Positions 1 to 11,374 of a stretch of DNA of 64,000 nt are shown here, piece by piece. Every line of letters starts with the position of its first letter. Positions within the stretch are counted from its first letter, which is position 1. A program made the translations under genes and the position numbers. This DNA is from Cryptomeria japonica. Its lineage: Eukaryota > Streptophyta > Pinopsida > Cupressales > Cupressaceae. The DNA lies in NCBI RefSeq assembly GCF_030272615.1, contig NC_081409.1:528794291-528858290 (forward strand), read 5' to 3'. The notes under the pieces are model-generated. The model was not told the DNA's origin. It did not search any database and worked only from the letters and a program-made list of their open reading frames with translations.

Positions 1-221
1 TCATTATCATTTTTGGGAATGTTATTATCGTCCTTGTTTCTATCATTGTGTTCTATCTCATATATAGTGGGAGATTTAGGCTCATCAAAAATTGGTTCGC
101 CTGATGACGATGGTATGTCAGTGAGTGGATCATTTTCGTAAAATGGATTGTCGATGTATGAAAAGGGTATTCCTTTGCCTTTGGCTTCTTTCTTACTAGA
201 ACTCCTGGTTTGTATAGGCAT
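1..221 (-). CDS. Gag N-terminus of M1 (partial)
   Basis: An ATG at 221 opens a frame with no stop to the window edge (about 74 codons). It begins MPIQTRSSSKK and is followed by an acidic, serine-rich stretch. T1 gag begins almost identically (MPIQTRNS at 37783), which supports the start. Gag forms the cytoplasmic particle that packages element RNA. The capsid and zinc-knuckle parts would lie to the left, outside the window. This N-terminal stretch is intact, unlike the T1 copy, which has early stops. It is too short to judge whether the whole gene is intact. Confidence 0.75.
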   Translation of the reverse strand, partial: MPIQTRSSSKKEAKGKGIPFSYIDNPFYENDPLTDIPSSSGEPIFDEPKSPTIYEIEHNDRNKDDNNIPKNDN

Positions 222-2569
222 TTTTATGGATTAGTGAGACCTAAAGTTGTTTGTGATGTAGAGGTCAAGATCAATTTCAGAGCTAGTTGTTTAGTTAGTG
301 TATTGTTTGGGAGAAACAACTGAGATTCATTCTAGTTTCAGGAATGATCTATCATGTATAAGATGTTTATCTAAGTTGATTCTAAGGGTAGTGTAAGATT
401 CAGTCTGGTTTCAGGAATGATCTATCTTGTATAAGACGTTATCTAAGTGACTAAAATTTGATAGGTAGTTGATTGAACTAGCTGAAAGATGACCGACCAA
501 ATCGTGCAACGCAAATGACAGAGGTACACTATCTTTATCTGTTTATGCTCAGGAAAATTGATAACCAATATTATGTTCACTATAGACTATTTTTAGGCAA
601 GTTTAATTGTTCTGTTCTAACAAAACTAGAGACTCGTATGATAGGATTTTCTGAACCGGACGATAATTTAGTAGCTACAGGATGACAAAAATTACGTTTC
701 GTACGAGTTGATGTTTCTTACCGTACAACAGATAGGTATGTGTAGGATGACAAAAGACTCAAAGCAGTTTTGTTTCATAAGACACAGGATGCAGAACCAG
801 ACGACAGATTAAAATGACTCGTACGACACAGGATCAGGTCTAGAACAACAAATTAGAAGACTCATACGAGACAAGATCAAGGGAAACATGATAAATTATT
901 AGACTTGTACAATTGTTCATAGGTCAGAGACTTAAAATTCTAAGTTTTCTGGATTGCTGAGTATGATAACTGAGTATGACCAATTCTGAGATGGACTGAT
1001 TTTTGACCAGGATAGACTAGTTTTGGACAAAATTTTGACTTAAGATGGACAAGCTTCTAACACGGATAGAGATTCAACTTAAGATGGACAAGTTTCTTAC
1101 ACAAATAGAGCTTTGACTTAGGATGGACAAGTTTCTGACACGGACAGAGTTTCGACTTAGGATGGAATAGTTTCTGACACGGATAGAGTTTCGACTTAGG
1201 ACGGACTAGTTTCTGACACTGACAGAGTTTTGACTTAGGATGGACTAGTTACTGACACAGATAGAGTTTCGACTTAGGACGGACTAGTTTCTGACATGAA
1301 TAGAGTTTTGACTTAGGATGGACTGGTTTCTGACATGGACAGAGTTTCAAATCACTGAGTTGTTTCTTGTCTTCTCCAATTTTTTGGTATTTCAGTTTTT
1401 TGTTTCAGGGATGAAAACACAGAAAACAAGTAGTACGTATAGTGACTCCAAACACAACATGCAAACCCTAAGGAATTTGGTGAGGAAAGAAAACCTTTTC
1501 TTGTAGACTCGGGTACCCATCCAATAGCTAATCAGAATATGGTCGTTGAGTCTCATGCAATGGATTCTCAACACCGTATTATCCGACTCCAAACGCTAAT
1601 GGGGGCACGAAATGACAAGTATCTTGGGAGAGTTACTATCTCTCTTGCACAAAGATTATCCCCCTTTCAGAGGTGAACTGGGTAGCTTCTAATTTTGAAT
1701 TGGATTTAGTCAGGGATCCATTCGACGCATTGAGGTATAAACTCAATAAAGAGGTCTCCCAGCCTTGAAAACCAAGGTTTAATATACCCGAAGGTACATA
1801 GGAGAGCTATTCCTGAGCATTGTCGTTGACTTGATTTTCATCAAATCACATTTATTTTATAGTGGGTTGGAGTACTTGGCATCTAGCCGTTCCCACTTAG
1901 GTCATTCCCCTCACACTGGGCGTAACGGCTTTAAGAGTTTTTCAACCCCTCGGGAGGGCAACCCTACTAAAGATGTACAAATCTCAAACAAAGAAAAAGC
2001 CTCAAGGGTTTGGATTTCTGATTGTCTAAAAAAAGACAAGAGCATACTCTCCTACCTCTCAGAATCTTCTAAAAACACAAAAGATAGATTTGTTCTTTAA
2101 CCAGATAGCAAGTTAGGTTCCTAAAAAATGAATTTAAAGAATACACGATATTTAGTCGATTCTCCTTAGGCAACCTGCAAAGACAACGAATCAGTAGTCA
2201 TATTGTCTTTGTGTAACAAGCATATTCTTTGACAAGCGTTCTGCAAAAACTGATTAGGCTATGAAAAATTCTAAGCTAGACAGATAAACAGTCAGGGTGA
2301 GTCATCAGAATAATCAATAAAAATCATGAAATTTGCCTTTTAACTAGAAAATATAGAGTCTTACGACAGTATAAAAACTTGTATGATACAAGATCCCAAC
2401 TCATACAAGACAGGATTCAAGTTTGTACGACACCTACAGTTTGTCGTTTCAGCCTGTGGGAATTGTCATACGAGATATACAGACGAAAAAAATCAAAAAA
2501 ATCGGAAATATGGAAAATAACAAAAAAAACAAGCAGTCAGTCTTGGAGGCTGAAAAATGTAGTCTTCTG
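222..2569 (-). other. M1 5' leader, non-coding
   Basis: Sequence between the primer site and gag of M1. It matches the T1 leader (35893-37782) in inverted orientation; for example, 2030-2080 pairs with 36480-36530. It holds the 39-bp tandem array (1037-1348) and two clusters of short palindromic GTACGA-type motifs (about 630-910 and 2355-2480). No protein-coding evidence is seen in it; the small ORFs are not conserved with T1. Confidence 0.7.
1037..1348. repeat. 39-bp tandem repeat, 8 units
   Basis: The phrase gacttaggatggac recurs at 1037, 1076, 1115, 1154, 1193, 1232, 1271 and 1310, exactly 39 bp apart, with few differences between units. A partial ninth unit trails to about 1357. The T1 leader has only one or two degenerate copies of this motif, inverted, near 37015-37095, so the array expanded in the M1 lineage. 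Confidence 0.95.
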
Positions 2570-2586
2570 CCCCACTATGGGTGTCA
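2570..2586 (-). other. Decayed primer-binding site of M1
   Basis: Read on the minus strand this is TGACACCCATAGTGGGG, four bases inside the LTR end. The T1 site in the same place is TGGCGCCCACCATGGGG. The differences are mainly transitions of the G to A and C to T kind, consistent with decay of an originally similar tRNA-binding site. Confidence 0.6.
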
Positions 2587-2590
2587 GATA

Positions 2591-3722
2591 TGTGTGTGTG
2601 TGTGTGAAAAAGTGGTTTATAAGCTTCAAACACAACAATTCAATTAAGTCATTATATGCATGGTTAGTAATCAATAATCAATAAGTAAAAAACCATAACA
2701 AAGCAACTAATTTCCTTCTAAAAGATGTGAGTATAAGATTGCTCTTAGATTGTTATAAGCAATACCAGTGACTAGACTACACCAAGATGAAGGATTTAAT
2801 CTATATGATATTAACTATATGGATGCAAGATGGATGAATAATTCAAGCAAATAATCAATTCAAGCAATAATGGATGTAAGCAATAATGGATGCAAATAAT
2901 CTAAAAAGCACAATAATCTTCAATGACTCCAGAGCAAAATTAGCGTGATAATAATCTCCAAGCGTGTTGTCAAAAATCTCTGGGGCAAATTGGAATGAGA
3001 GCTGAAGATTGAATTTATAGAGAATCACCAAGAGAAAAAGCTCAATTTAGAAATAATTGAAAATAATTGAGAAATCAGGTTAAGTTAACCTTGAGATAGA
3101 TTCCAATTATAGTTTAATTGAAATGCATTCAAATTAGAAGTCCAAGTTGCATTGGAAATAATAATAAATTAATTCCATGCATTTGTGATAAAAATAGATA
3201 ATTCTTTTATTTAATCAAGAAAAGAGTCTTTTCAATGCAACTAAACTTCTTTTTCTTAAAAGCTTTCAGTTCCAATTTTAGAGAATAATTCAATAATTAA
3301 ATTAAAATGTGTGTCTAATTTCAAGTTCTAAATTTAGAAAAAGAAATAATATCTCAAGTTTGATTTCTCTCTCAATTCAATTCTTTTTGTTTAATTTTAA
3401 TTCAAGTCTTGTTTAATTCCTCTTTTATAATAAATTAATTCTTTTTGCATGATTAAATGGCAATTTTATTAATTAATTAAATATGCAAGGATATTTAATA
3501 AATTAAAATGGGATAATTGATAAAAAATGATATTCTTAGAAATGATTCAATTAATTAAATGAATATTTAATTAATATTGAGTAATTGATTTGCCATGTGA
3601 TATTTGATGATTAAAGATTAATAATGTGTTTGAGATTGATTTAGTTGCCTTTGGTTAGGACCTTGGTGTTGTTGTCAAGATTAGGGGCCCATGGTTTAGA
3701 TGACCATTTTTAGGGTATTACA
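2591..3722 (-). repeat. 5' LTR of M1
   Basis: Read on the minus strand it starts TGTAATACCCTAAAAATGG and ends in a CACACA run, as do the LTRs at 10244, 34851 and 57432. Its length of 1132 bp is nearly that of the P1 LTR (1131 bp) and longer than the T1 LTRs (1020 and 1037 bp), so M1 and P1 look like one subfamily. The LTR carries a TATA-like box at 3012-3021. Confidence 0.93.
3012..3021 (-). promoter_or_regulatory. Candidate TATA box of the M1 LTR
   Basis: CTATAAATTC on the minus strand, about 700 bp into the LTR. The same string occurs at the corresponding place in the other three LTRs of this family (10951, 35436, 58034). Conservation in otherwise drifting AT-rich LTRs supports a promoter role. 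Confidence 0.5.
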
Positions 3723-5048
3723 TTATATTACCCCGCTTATGATTCTCCTGAGACCCAAATAGTCTGTGCTATTATTGGACATGTCTCATCCTGATACAGC
3801 CACATCTATTCCTATCTATGCGACCAAATTATCCCTAGAAATCTTACCCAAAATGAGAAAAGATACCTAACTCAAAACGCTTCACGGTATGTTATCATAG
3901 ATAACAATATATTTAGATGAGGTTTGGATGGTACATTACTTAGATGTCTAGAAACTGAAGAATCTAAATGTGCATTATTGGAAGTCCATGAAGGTATTTG
4001 TGGATCTCATTTGAATGGCCTTACTTTAGCTCGAAAACTACTACGGGCTGGCTACTATCGGCTAGACATGGAGAAAGATGCCATCCAATTTTCTAGGACT
4101 TGTGAGGAATGTCAGCTTCATGGAAATCTCATACATGCCTTGGCAAGGGACCTCATACCATTACTTACACACTGGTTTTTTCAGCAATGGGCCTTTGATA
4201 TCATTGGTCAAATATATCCTGCTTCATCCAATAGACATAAATTCATCATAACTACCACTGAGTATTTCACCAAGTGGGTAGAAGCAGTTCCGCTCATTAA
4301 AGCAACCGGTAAACAAGTCACCTTGTTCATCCTGAACTATATCATTTGCAGGTATGGGATACCTTCATCCATCGTGACTGATAATGGAGGATAGTTTAAG
4401 AATAAATATCTAGAGGAGCTTTGTAAGAAATTCAAAATAAAGAAACACTGGTCATCAGTATATTACCCTCAAGGTAATGGACAAGTTGAGGCATCTAACA
4501 AAAACCTACTGACTATCTTGCACAAAACAGTGAACAAATCTGGGAAGGATTGGCATCTGTAGCTCAATCCTACACTATGGGCTTACAGAACACTTATCAG
4601 AACACCTACTGGGGCTACACCTTTCTCTTTGGTGTATGGATCTGAAGCAGTACTACCTATTGAAGTAGAAATACCATCTCTAAGAGATTCTTTGCAAGGT
4701 CTTGTTACTGATGAAGATCATAGAATATCTAGATTGCAAGAACTCGAATTGCTAGATGAGCATCGGCAAGTGGCATTTCATCATCTCAGAGTGTATCAGA
4801 AGAGAATGTCCAGAGGATATAACAAGAAAGTTTGGCAAAGAGAATTTTAGGTTGGTGATCAGGTTCTGAGAGAAAATCCAAAAAATCAACAGTTTCGCGA
4901 CAATAAAGGGAAGTTTGAACCCAACTGGCTGGGTCCCTACATTGTTACTGCAGTATTCAGCTCTGGTGCCTATCAATTCTCAAACTTGGAAGGAGAACAA
5001 CTCCGTGAACCAATTAACACCATCCACTTGAATAAATTTTTCGCTTAG
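3723..5048 (+). pseudogene. Integrase of P1 (5'-truncated, stops)
   Basis: Gypsy integrase: zinc-binding region (HEGICG at about 3990, CEECQLHG at about 4110), then the DDE core with WAFDIIG (first Asp, near 4195) and VTDNGG (second Asp, near 4380), then YYPQGNGQ. The C-terminal part ends at a TAG at 5046-5048. No chromodomain follows. Three in-frame stops (about 4393, 4560 and 4848) are each TAG where T1 has CAG, a C-to-T change in a CHG context. Unlike T1, both aspartates are retained, so this copy was probably active until silencing and decay. The N-terminal polyprotein is separated by M1. Confidence 0.9.
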
Positions 5049-6658
5049 CATTCTTTGTGCCACCAACTTGTACAGCTAGAAAAAGTCCTAAAATTTTATT
5101 TTTTTAAAATCAAAAAAATCATAAAAGAAATAAATAAATAAAAAGAAAGAAAATGCACTGGTGAAAACCTGGTAAACAAGCACCTTGGTAAAAAAAAAAT
5201 TTGAATCTCTACCAAGTAGGTGAAAACCTGGCAAATAGGCACCTCTTGTACTCAAGTGCTCCATCTATCAACGCAACGTTGGCATTTCCCGCTTTCATGC
5301 ATCTTTGCTTTCACTTGTACATATTTTTCAGTCACTTTCGTGACATCCTGGTTCATTGGAACCCTCATGACTTGAAACTGATCAACGTCCTAGTCTTAAG
5401 TTAATTGACAAGGCACATTACATATCCTAAGCAATGTCAACCAAGTCATCTTTCCATCAATGAAACTTGGTCGTCCACTCCGATTCAGTCACCTGTCTCC
5501 TAACTACCAAAGAGTTTTTTTATCACTGAGTAAACAAGCAAAATAGCATAACAGAAAACAATCACTAAAAAGTTTGAGCTATGAATGAAAATTTTCTTTG
5601 TGTGCTGTCTTTTATATTGGTTTTCGATTATTATCCCTCTGAGTAACTCGAGGAAGTCTATTTTGACTAAGAGGAGCAAGGATTGGGGGTATAATATTTT
5701 CTTTGTTTTCTACTTGTAAGAATGATCCCAATGATCTGGAAACATATAAATTAGCTGGGTGTCTGTGATAAGAGCCTTCACAACAAGGTGAAATCACCTC
5801 ACATACCTTGACTCCGCTTATTTGTATGGTACAGGGAGGTCCATATCATTTCTTTATCTATTTTGAGGGAACTTCTTTATGATGCAATTCGGGTCCCTAT
5901 GAAATCTGTCCAAGGATATGAACAAAAAAAGGGTCATTGCGGACAAGATAATTAATATTGCACATTGAAAAAGAAAGGAACTCTAACCTTCCTATTGTGT
6001 TCGTTATGCTCAGTGATGAATCTTAAGTATTTTAAATCCAGTGACTAGGTTTAGGATGCATTTTGCATATCATTTTGCATATCATTCTGTATTTTTGTGA
6101 ATTTAGAGTGATTTCAGTATGATAATAATCTCTTTATCTTCTGAATGAGAGCTAAAAGCATCATCATTTCTTACGCTAAGTGGTCTATTTATCATCATTT
6201 CTTCGATCGAGTACTTGTGTTTTGAGATTTTTTAGTTGCATACATAACATTTAATATAGATTCATACATTTCATTATTCACTCATCTGCATTCATCTTAT
6301 TGCATAGAAAAATGAAAACATTGCATTACTGATATTACTCATTGCTCATTCATTCATTTGCATATGAAAAGAAACAAAAATAGACATCCATAATCATTTG
6401 CATTACATACATTCATATTGAAAAGAAATGCATACATATAGAACAAAGCATATAAAAGACATCTCATAAACGAATCAACACAAGTACGATGAAGTCAAAT
6501 CAGATCTTGTATATATATATATATATATCATGTCAAGTCTAAAGTTACAAAATGATGCCGAATGACATATACAAACTCCCATCGGAGCAAGAATCGTATA
6601 GGCTACAAAAAAATGGGTGTGTCTACAAAAAATAATATCTAAGCTACAAGAAGAATAT
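5049..6658 (+). other. P1 region between integrase and the PMD gene, non-coding
   Basis: Matches T1 52308-53969. It starts with two degenerate copies of a ggtgaaaacctgg motif (about 5159-5245), a phrase I associate with Tat-type elements downstream of integrase. It then runs through AT-rich sequence, with a (TA)n microsatellite at 6510-6528. No coding evidence is seen. Confidence 0.6.
6510..6528. repeat. (TA)n microsatellite
   Basis: An uninterrupted TA run; T1 has the same microsatellite at the same place (53822-53842), so it is an ancestral element feature with length variation. Confidence 0.9.
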
Positions 6659-8505
6659 CTAGCTCTGAGCCTCTCCCTCATCACCTGGTGGAGGAGGAGG
6701 AGCCTGATGACTGGGATCTTGTCGAGGTGCCCAAGCTCCCTCATAACATGCCATATACTAAGAATAAGGAATCACCTACTGCGCTACTAGAACTGCCACG
6801 CTATATGCTGCGACATAGTAGGTTGCCCTACTGTTCTGATGCAAAACCTCATACTAGAGGGTGTCTCGCTCCGCTCTCATCATCGCAAGCTGACAATCAT
6901 GCTCAGCTCTCAGCTCATCTAGCTGCTGATCACGCTCAACCCTCACCTTTGCAAGTTGTCGGTATCGCTCTGCTAGCTAAGTCTGAGCCACTGTCACTGT
7001 GACTGTAGCTCTACAAGGCATGCTCTCATTGACTATCCTGTGTCTATCCCCTACTCTCTCGCTGGCTCTCCACCTCCATCTCCACCTCTAGTACCACCCT
7101 ACTCCTCCCTCCGCTGCCGGACCTATCTCAGAGCTGCTCGCTCCTCCTCAACTCCACCCAATCTCACTCCTACTCTCCCAAGGGATCTGCCCTCACCCCT
7201 CCACTGTCCACCCTCAGCTGGAACCCTGCTGCTACTAGCACCAGGATCACCACCTATCCACCTCAGAGCCTTGGCTCTCTGTCCCTGTCCTTGCCACTCG
7301 TCGTGTCTCGGACCCTATCCCTGTACCTATGTGGGGGCATCATCCTCAACATCCTCAATGTGCGGTGCCTGCTCACCCAGATCAATAAACCTAGGAAAAG
7401 GATGTTGCTGGAACCACTCTCTGTACTAGGGAAATACCCCCACATTCGTAACATTGTCCATATAATCCCATCTGAGGCATTGTAGACCAGTCAGCTCCTG
7501 CATAGCCAAGGCATAAGATAATCATGGAGACCATCCCTGTCTCTCCTCATCCACGTAACACACATATGTTGTATACTCCTGCGAGATCCCCTGAGGCCAG
7601 CCATACTGCCTCATCACCCATGACACAACAAACTACTTGATAATAGTTTGCGATCTCCCAATAAGTGGATGCGTGACAAAAGGGTCCCTACGGACTAGCC
7701 GCTAGTCATCCCAAGGCTCCAAACCTCTATAAGATCTTCACACTACGGCTATCAAATCATCTAATTGTCGCCACCAAAAATTTGTCTTGCCCAGATGGGG
7801 CTATGTAATATAACCAACATACCTATATATAATTGGCTGCCCGAGCTCTCTACTATCATCTACCACCGACCGACAAATAGGAAGATGTTCCCAAGCCCAA
7901 ACCTATAAAATATATACACCTGTGGCCATGCTCTGACCATCTCTATACACGATCTCATACATCTCACGATACATGTGAGCCAGCAAGCAAGAACCCCAAC
8001 CTAGTCTCTGAGGGGTCTCCATCAATCTCATCAACATCCTACCCCAACCACACTAGAAACCCTGCTGCCCTCTATCTGGCATCAGAAAACAACCAATGAA
8101 GCCTACTAGAACACATGCCAGAGGAAACTCCTCTTTGTATCTACTCATGAATATGTCCCAACTAATGGAGCGAGTCAAAATGTCAGGATCTCTAAAGACA
8201 TACCTCACTACCTATAATCCTGGAAGGTGTCCTAAATCGTAATCCACCTTATCCCTAGCAAAAGGGATATAGAGGATCCTATATACATCCTCGGGAGTGA
8301 TAGTCAACTCCCCCACTGGAAGATGAAAGGTGTTATGCTCTGAATGGAATCTCTCTACCAATGCTGTGAGCATTCCGTGATTCACACAGATATCTAGAAA
8401 GCTAAGAAGATGAGTCAAACCACATACATCAATATGAGCCTTCTCAACCTCAGATAAATATCAAACTAATGCCATAGTGGGAGGATAAATGCATCTAAAG
8501 AGCAC
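6659..8505 (-). pseudogene. Plant mobile domain (PMD) gene in antisense, P1 copy
   Basis: Runs opposite to the host element. The translation contains the PMD signature: LVERFHSEHNTFHLPVGELT near 8340, then IPFARDKVDYD, EEFPLACVLVGFIG, VWAWEHLPIC, a WRQLDDLIAVV stretch, and VMRQYG near the end, with a proline- and charge-rich tail. PMD is the domain of the MAIN/MAIL1 nuclear proteins of plants and is known from mobile elements; its molecular activity is not settled. Total span is about 610 codons. Several stops and frame breaks are present, and the position matching the T1 ATG is GTG here, so this copy is dead. The terminal TAG is conserved with T1. Plus-strand proline-rich ORFs across 6688-7485 are shadows of this gene. 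Confidence 0.85.
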
Positions 8506-10230
8506 AGGAGGTAATCAAACCTACAAAAAACCCAACAATGAATCATCAAAAAACATTCCAAATGAGCCTACACGAGAAGTAAAAAATCAAGCAACTCCAA
8601 TTAAGTCAAATGCAAAATCAAATTTTTACGTTTAGACCTTCAAAAATGCTCACTGTCTCCCAAATGACAAAATACAGAGGGGAAGAATCTTGTACGAGTC
8701 AAGAATAGCTCTTGTACGACAAAACAACCCCAAACGACAATTTATTAGACTTAGAATGACAAAATGGTCTTTTTAGAGACCTGTCGTACGAGACAAGGGT
8801 GTATCTCGAATGACAATTCTAATAACCTCAAATGACAAAAGATAATTTACCAGTTACTCATATGAGACAGAATCCTGTCTCGCACGATAAAATGTGAAAC
8901 CCGACCCCAAACATGTGAAAAACTTGAAAAATGAGCAAAAAAATTCAAAATTGAAAACATAAAGAGGCTTAAGATCGATCACTTACTGTTGGCTCATAGT
9001 TTCAAGGTTGATTATGACGTCTATGGCACTCGAATCGATGCTGACGAGTAGGGACCACCATTTTCTTCACAAAAGGCTTTTTGAATTTTCAAACTTGGAG
9101 GGTTAAAATGATTTGAAAATGACACTTTTTTCCCATATATAGCCAAAAACATAATGTTTCAACTTGCTCTGATGGACATGACAATTGTACCCTTAGCTAA
9201 TTTGCCCGTTCTGATTCCATTTTTGGGATCGAAATTGAAATTCGAGATCATTTTGCTAGTCAATTTCATAATTTGGATCACTTAGTGCTCTTTTCATCAA
9301 ATACTCATTCTTTCTTCAAATTGCGCTCAATTTCAACACTGAATATCAATTTCAATTCTACACATCATTTCTACACAACAACTTTGCGCTTAACTCATCA
9401 ATCAACGCCGAATTTTTCAATATTCCTCAGAATCAATTTGTGCTCAAATAACTTATTTTCACCACACAATTTCCTATCATCAATCTCTCACTATCTTTCG
9501 ATTCCGTTCCCGAGGGGGCATACTCATGACCTTATGACCTCACATCTTCAATGTTGAGAACATTTTTTTTTTCAAATCTTCATCAAAAGTTGAGAAAAAT
9601 CTTTTTTAACTAAAGAAAATCAATTCTCATTGCTAAGGGGCATCCCAGCTTCATCGCTTTACATCAAGTTGAGATCTCTCAATTATCTAAATCAAATCAA
9701 TCGCTAGGGGCATATCAGTTTCATCGCTTCAAATCAAGCTGATATTTGTCTTTCATCATAATCAATCTCTTAACGTTAATTAGTTTCATCACTTTACATC
9801 AAACTGATTATTCGTTTAAACTCAATCAAAAGTTTAAAGAGTATCTTTGATCACACTCAATCTAAGAAGGTGTTCAGCATTCATTTCTTGATCAAGCTAG
9901 ACAGTTTATCTTCATCGTGTCTTGATCAATCAAGTTCAAGATCGATTTTTATCATCACTCACTGCATCTAAGTTCAATCAAGTTCTAGATCAATAAGATC
10001 TACTTCTTGATCAATCAAGTTCAAGTTTGGTATCTTTTGTTTTCTATCGTTCCTCAGTTCAATCAAGTTCGGGAATGGTATCGCTTTAATCAGACTTCAT
10101 TCAGCTTTGTCGCTTCGAATCAAGCTAAACACCTTTCTCTTCATCTAGTTCATGACCATTCAAATTCAAAACTGGCATCTCCTAAACATCACACATTCTT
10201 TGAACCAACACACTGCTCGCACATTAATTC
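8506..10230 (-). other. Upstream region of the P1 PMD gene and subterminal repeats
   Basis: Matches T1 55787-57416. It contains GTACGA-type palindromes (about 8690-8890), a conserved antisense TATA-like box (9133-9142), and from about 9640 onward a degenerate direct repeat built on atcaagttcaagatcga / catcgcttcaaatcaagctgat. The stretch ggggcatatcagtttcatcgcttc recurs. The small ORFs at 9273 and 10007 are not conserved in T1, so I do not call them genes. Confidence 0.6.
9133..9142 (-). promoter_or_regulatory. Candidate TATA box for the antisense PMD gene (P1)
   Basis: On the minus strand CTATATATGG, conserved with T1 at 56411-56420 within a well-kept block, about 630 bp upstream of the PMD reading frame. 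Between it and the gene both copies keep an ATGGTGGTCCCTACTC start-like stretch. P1 shows a GTAAGTG donor-like site near 8980 and a TTTTTTGTAG acceptor-like site just before the PMD frame, so a short 5' exon and an intron are possible. The exon phase does not close cleanly in either copy. Confidence 0.3.
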
Positions 10231-10243
10231 AAATAGGGGAAAA
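10231..10243 (+). other. Polypurine tract of P1
   Basis: AAATAGGGGAAAA immediately before the 3' LTR TG. This is the position and composition expected for plus-strand priming. Confidence 0.8.
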
Positions 10244-11374
10244 TGTAATACCCTAAAAATGGTCATCTAAACCATGGGCCCCTAATCTCGACAACATCAC
10301 CAAGGTCCTAACTAAAGGCAATTAAATCAATCTTGAGTACATTATTAATTCTTTAATCATCAAATATCATATGGTTAATCAATTACTCAATATTAATTAA
10401 ATATTCATTTAATTAATTGAATCATTTCCAAGAATATCATTTTGATCAATTATTCTATTTTAATTTATTAAATATCCTTGCATATTTAATTAATTAATAA
10501 AATTGCCATTTAATCAGGCAAAAGGAATTAATTTATTACAAAAGAGGAATTAATTACAAAACAAGAGTTGAATTGAAATTAAAATAAAAGAATTCAATTG
10601 AGAGAGAAATCAAACTTGAGATATTATTTCTTTTTCTAAATTTAGAACTTGAAATCAGAAAAGCAATTAATTGAATTATTGAATTATTCTCTAAAATTGG
10701 AACTCAAAGCTTTTCAGAAAAAGAAGTTTAGTTGCATTGAAAAGACTCTTTTCTTGAATAAATAAAAGAATTATCTATTTTTATCACAAATGCATGGAAT
10801 TAATTTTTTATTATTTCCAATGCAACTTGGACTTATAATTTGAATGCATTTCAATTAATCTATAATTGGAATCTATCTCAAGGTTAACTAAACCTGATTT
10901 CTCAATTATTTTCAATTAATCCTAAATTGAGCTTTTCTCTTGGTAATTCTCTATAAATTCAGTCTTCAACTCTCATTTCAATTTACCCCAGAGATTTTTT
11001 AGAACACGCTTGGAGATTATTATCATGCTAATTTCGCTCTAGAGTCATTGAAGATTATTGTGTTTTTTAGATTATTTGCATCCATCATTGCTTACATCCA
11101 TTATTGCTTGAATTGATTATTTGCTTGAATTATTCATCCATCTTGCATTCATATAGTTAATATCATATAGATTCAATCCTTCATCTTGGTGTATTCTAGT
11201 CACTGGTATTGCTTATAAAAATCTGAGAGCAATCTTATACTCGCATCTTTTAGAAGGCAATTGGTCGCTTTGTTATGGTTTATTTTTTATTGATTATTGA
11301 TTACTAACCATGCATATAATGACTTAATTGAAGTGTTTTTCTTGCAGCTAGAGACCACTTTTCACACACACACA
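10244..11374 (+). repeat. 3' LTR of P1
   Basis: Starts TGTAATACCCTAAAAATGG, ends in the CACACA run, 1131 bp. It is closely similar to the M1 LTR in reverse orientation. Because M1 and P1 point in opposite directions and M1 interrupts P1, the two are not a pair from one insertion. Confidence 0.93.
10951..10960 (+). promoter_or_regulatory. Candidate TATA box of the P1 LTR
   Basis: CTATAAATTC about 707 bp into the LTR, conserved across all four LTRs of this family. Confidence 0.5.

Larger units (their letters stand above)
1..3722 (-). mobile_element. M1: 5' part of a Tat-type gypsy element (runs off the left edge)
   Basis: Minus-strand element read from 3722 down to 1: 5' LTR, decayed primer site, long leader, then the first 74 codons of gag. 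The leader and gag start match those of T1 (35871-37783 onward), so M1 belongs to the same family. M1 sits in P1: at 3723 the sequence resumes inside the linker between the RNase H and integrase regions of P1, as shown by the aligned T1 sequence near 50974. The other M1 end and the second copy of the target duplication (expected to be ttata, 3723-3727) lie outside the window. Confidence 0.85.
3723..11374 (+). mobile_element. P1: 3' half of a Tat-type gypsy element
   Basis: Plus-strand remnant: end of the RNase H-integrase linker, integrase, a region carrying an antisense PMD gene, subterminal repeats, polypurine tract and 3' LTR. Order and sequence match T1 from about 50974 to 58468. Its 5' half was displaced by the M1 insertion at 3722/3723 and is not in the window. 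The bases after the LTR (ccaag, 11375-11379) would be one copy of the target duplication, which cannot be tested here. Confidence 0.9.

Noticed and set aside
6688-7485. Plus-strand proline/serine-rich ORFs
   Set aside because: Shadow of the antisense PMD gene; the minus strand carries the conserved domain, and similar shadows occur in T1 (54278-54764).
2591-11374. M1 and P1 LTRs as the two LTRs of one element
   Set aside because: They are in inverted orientation, and the P1 integrase starts abruptly at the M1 edge, so they are two elements.
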